DNA of 6,133 bases from Ekhidna sp. (GTDB taxonomy: Bacteria > Bacteroidota > Bacteroidia > Cytophagales > Cyclobacteriaceae). Positions 5,895 through 6,133 of this stretch are shown piece after piece. The position numbers and the translations under genes are program-made. Where the stretch lies: NCBI GenBank assembly GCA_028821635.1, contig JAPPDO010000406.1, positions 1 to 6,133 on the forward strand, in the 5' to 3' direction. Below the pieces are notes generated by a model. It saw only the letters and a list, made by a program, of their open reading frames with translations. It was not told the DNA's origin and ran no database searches. Each line of letters starts with the position of its first letter. The first letter of the stretch is position 1.

Positions 5895-6133
5895 CTACTC
5901 CCTCACAAACTTCAGCAAATGCCCGTTTGGCAACTGCACCAAATAGAGGCCGCTTTGCAGGGAGGTGATGTCTGTCCTTGTGTTCGTGGTGCCTTTCAGC
6001 AACGGCTTGCCGCTCAAACTTAGTAGTTGGAACGTACCTCCAACAGGAGACCGCACCTCCAAGTAGCGGCCCGAAGGGTTGGGGAAGATGACCACCTCCG
6101 CCGCATCGTCTGCCGCACCGAGAGGGCAGATCA
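5895..6133 (-). CDS. C-terminal end of a secreted protein with a T9SS type A sorting domain; 5' end beyond window
   Basis: Only the last 78 codons are inside the window; the frame stays open to the right edge, so the GTG at 6093-6095 is not a true start. The visible part reads ICPLGAADDAAEVV, then IFPNPSGRYLEV, a beta-rich middle with LLSLSGKPLLKG, then LQSGLYLVQLPNG, ending HLLKFVRE. This is the pattern of the Por secretion (type A) sorting domain: 'PNP', a 'xxGxxL' strand, 'LxxGxYxV' and a basic end. Such tails direct proteins through the type IX secretion system in Bacteroidota; the tail is then usually removed and the cargo fixed to the surface or released. The catalytic or binding part lies outside the window, so the function cannot be told. 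Its G+C is about 57%, against roughly 38-40% in sampled parts of the B12 genes. It is separated from the B12 operon by that operon's promoter and looks functionally unrelated to it. Confidence 0.88.
   Translation of the reverse strand, partial: ICPLGAADDAAEVVIFPNPSGRYLEVRSPVGGTFQLLSLSGKPLLKGTTNTRTDITSLQSGLYLVQLPNGHLLKFVRE

Noticed and set aside
1..6133. Search for CRISPR arrays, tRNA or rRNA genes, insertion sequences and long repeats
   Set aside because: I saw no regular spaced repeats, no tRNA-like cloverleaf, no transposase coding and no terminal inverted repeats.

Overview
The window looks like a chromosomal segment of a Bacteroidota bacterium, probably a free-living Cytophagales- or Flavobacteriia-like one. 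The grounds are a type IX secretion C-terminal sorting domain, a lipoprotein with an acidic 'CSDDD' start typical of surface-exposed Bacteroidota lipoproteins, a BtuG-type propeller beside a TonB-dependent receptor, and a TAnnTTTG-type -7 promoter box. No genus can be named from the sequence. All supported genes lie on the minus strand, so transcription runs from right to left.

Right edge (5895-6133): the last 78 codons of a large secreted protein, carrying a T9SS type A sorting domain. It is visibly richer in G+C (about 57% by hand count) than the genes to its left. A weak hairpin follows its stop.

Centre (about 5815 down to 1551): a vitamin B12 acquisition unit. A predicted promoter (TATATTTG at 5783-5790) is followed by a well-preserved cobalamin riboswitch (about 5603-5770), then by a 7-bp hairpin (5567-5596), and then by three genes. 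These are a BtuB-like TonB-dependent outer-membrane receptor (3635-5542), a BtuG-like/DUF5074 surface lipoprotein propeller starting 2 nt later (2544-3632), and a BtuF-like cobalamin-binding protein after a further 57 nt (1551-2486). In the expected scheme the lipoprotein captures corrinoid at the cell surface, the receptor carries it across the outer membrane with TonB energy, and the BtuF-like protein binds it further in. When cobalamin is plentiful the riboswitch turns the unit down. No BtuC or BtuD is present in the window. The BtuF-like protein has no signal peptide and cannot gain one by extension, which is unusual for a transporter-associated binding protein.

Left edge (1-1316): after a 234-bp gap, a beta-class (type III Mod-like) DNA methyltransferase with all main motifs, fused at its C-terminus to what looks like a GIY-YIG/T5orf172 nuclease-like domain. 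The window's left edge cuts this domain off. The two most notable things in the window are this methylase-nuclease fusion and the signal-less BtuF-like protein at the end of a riboswitch-controlled B12 operon.
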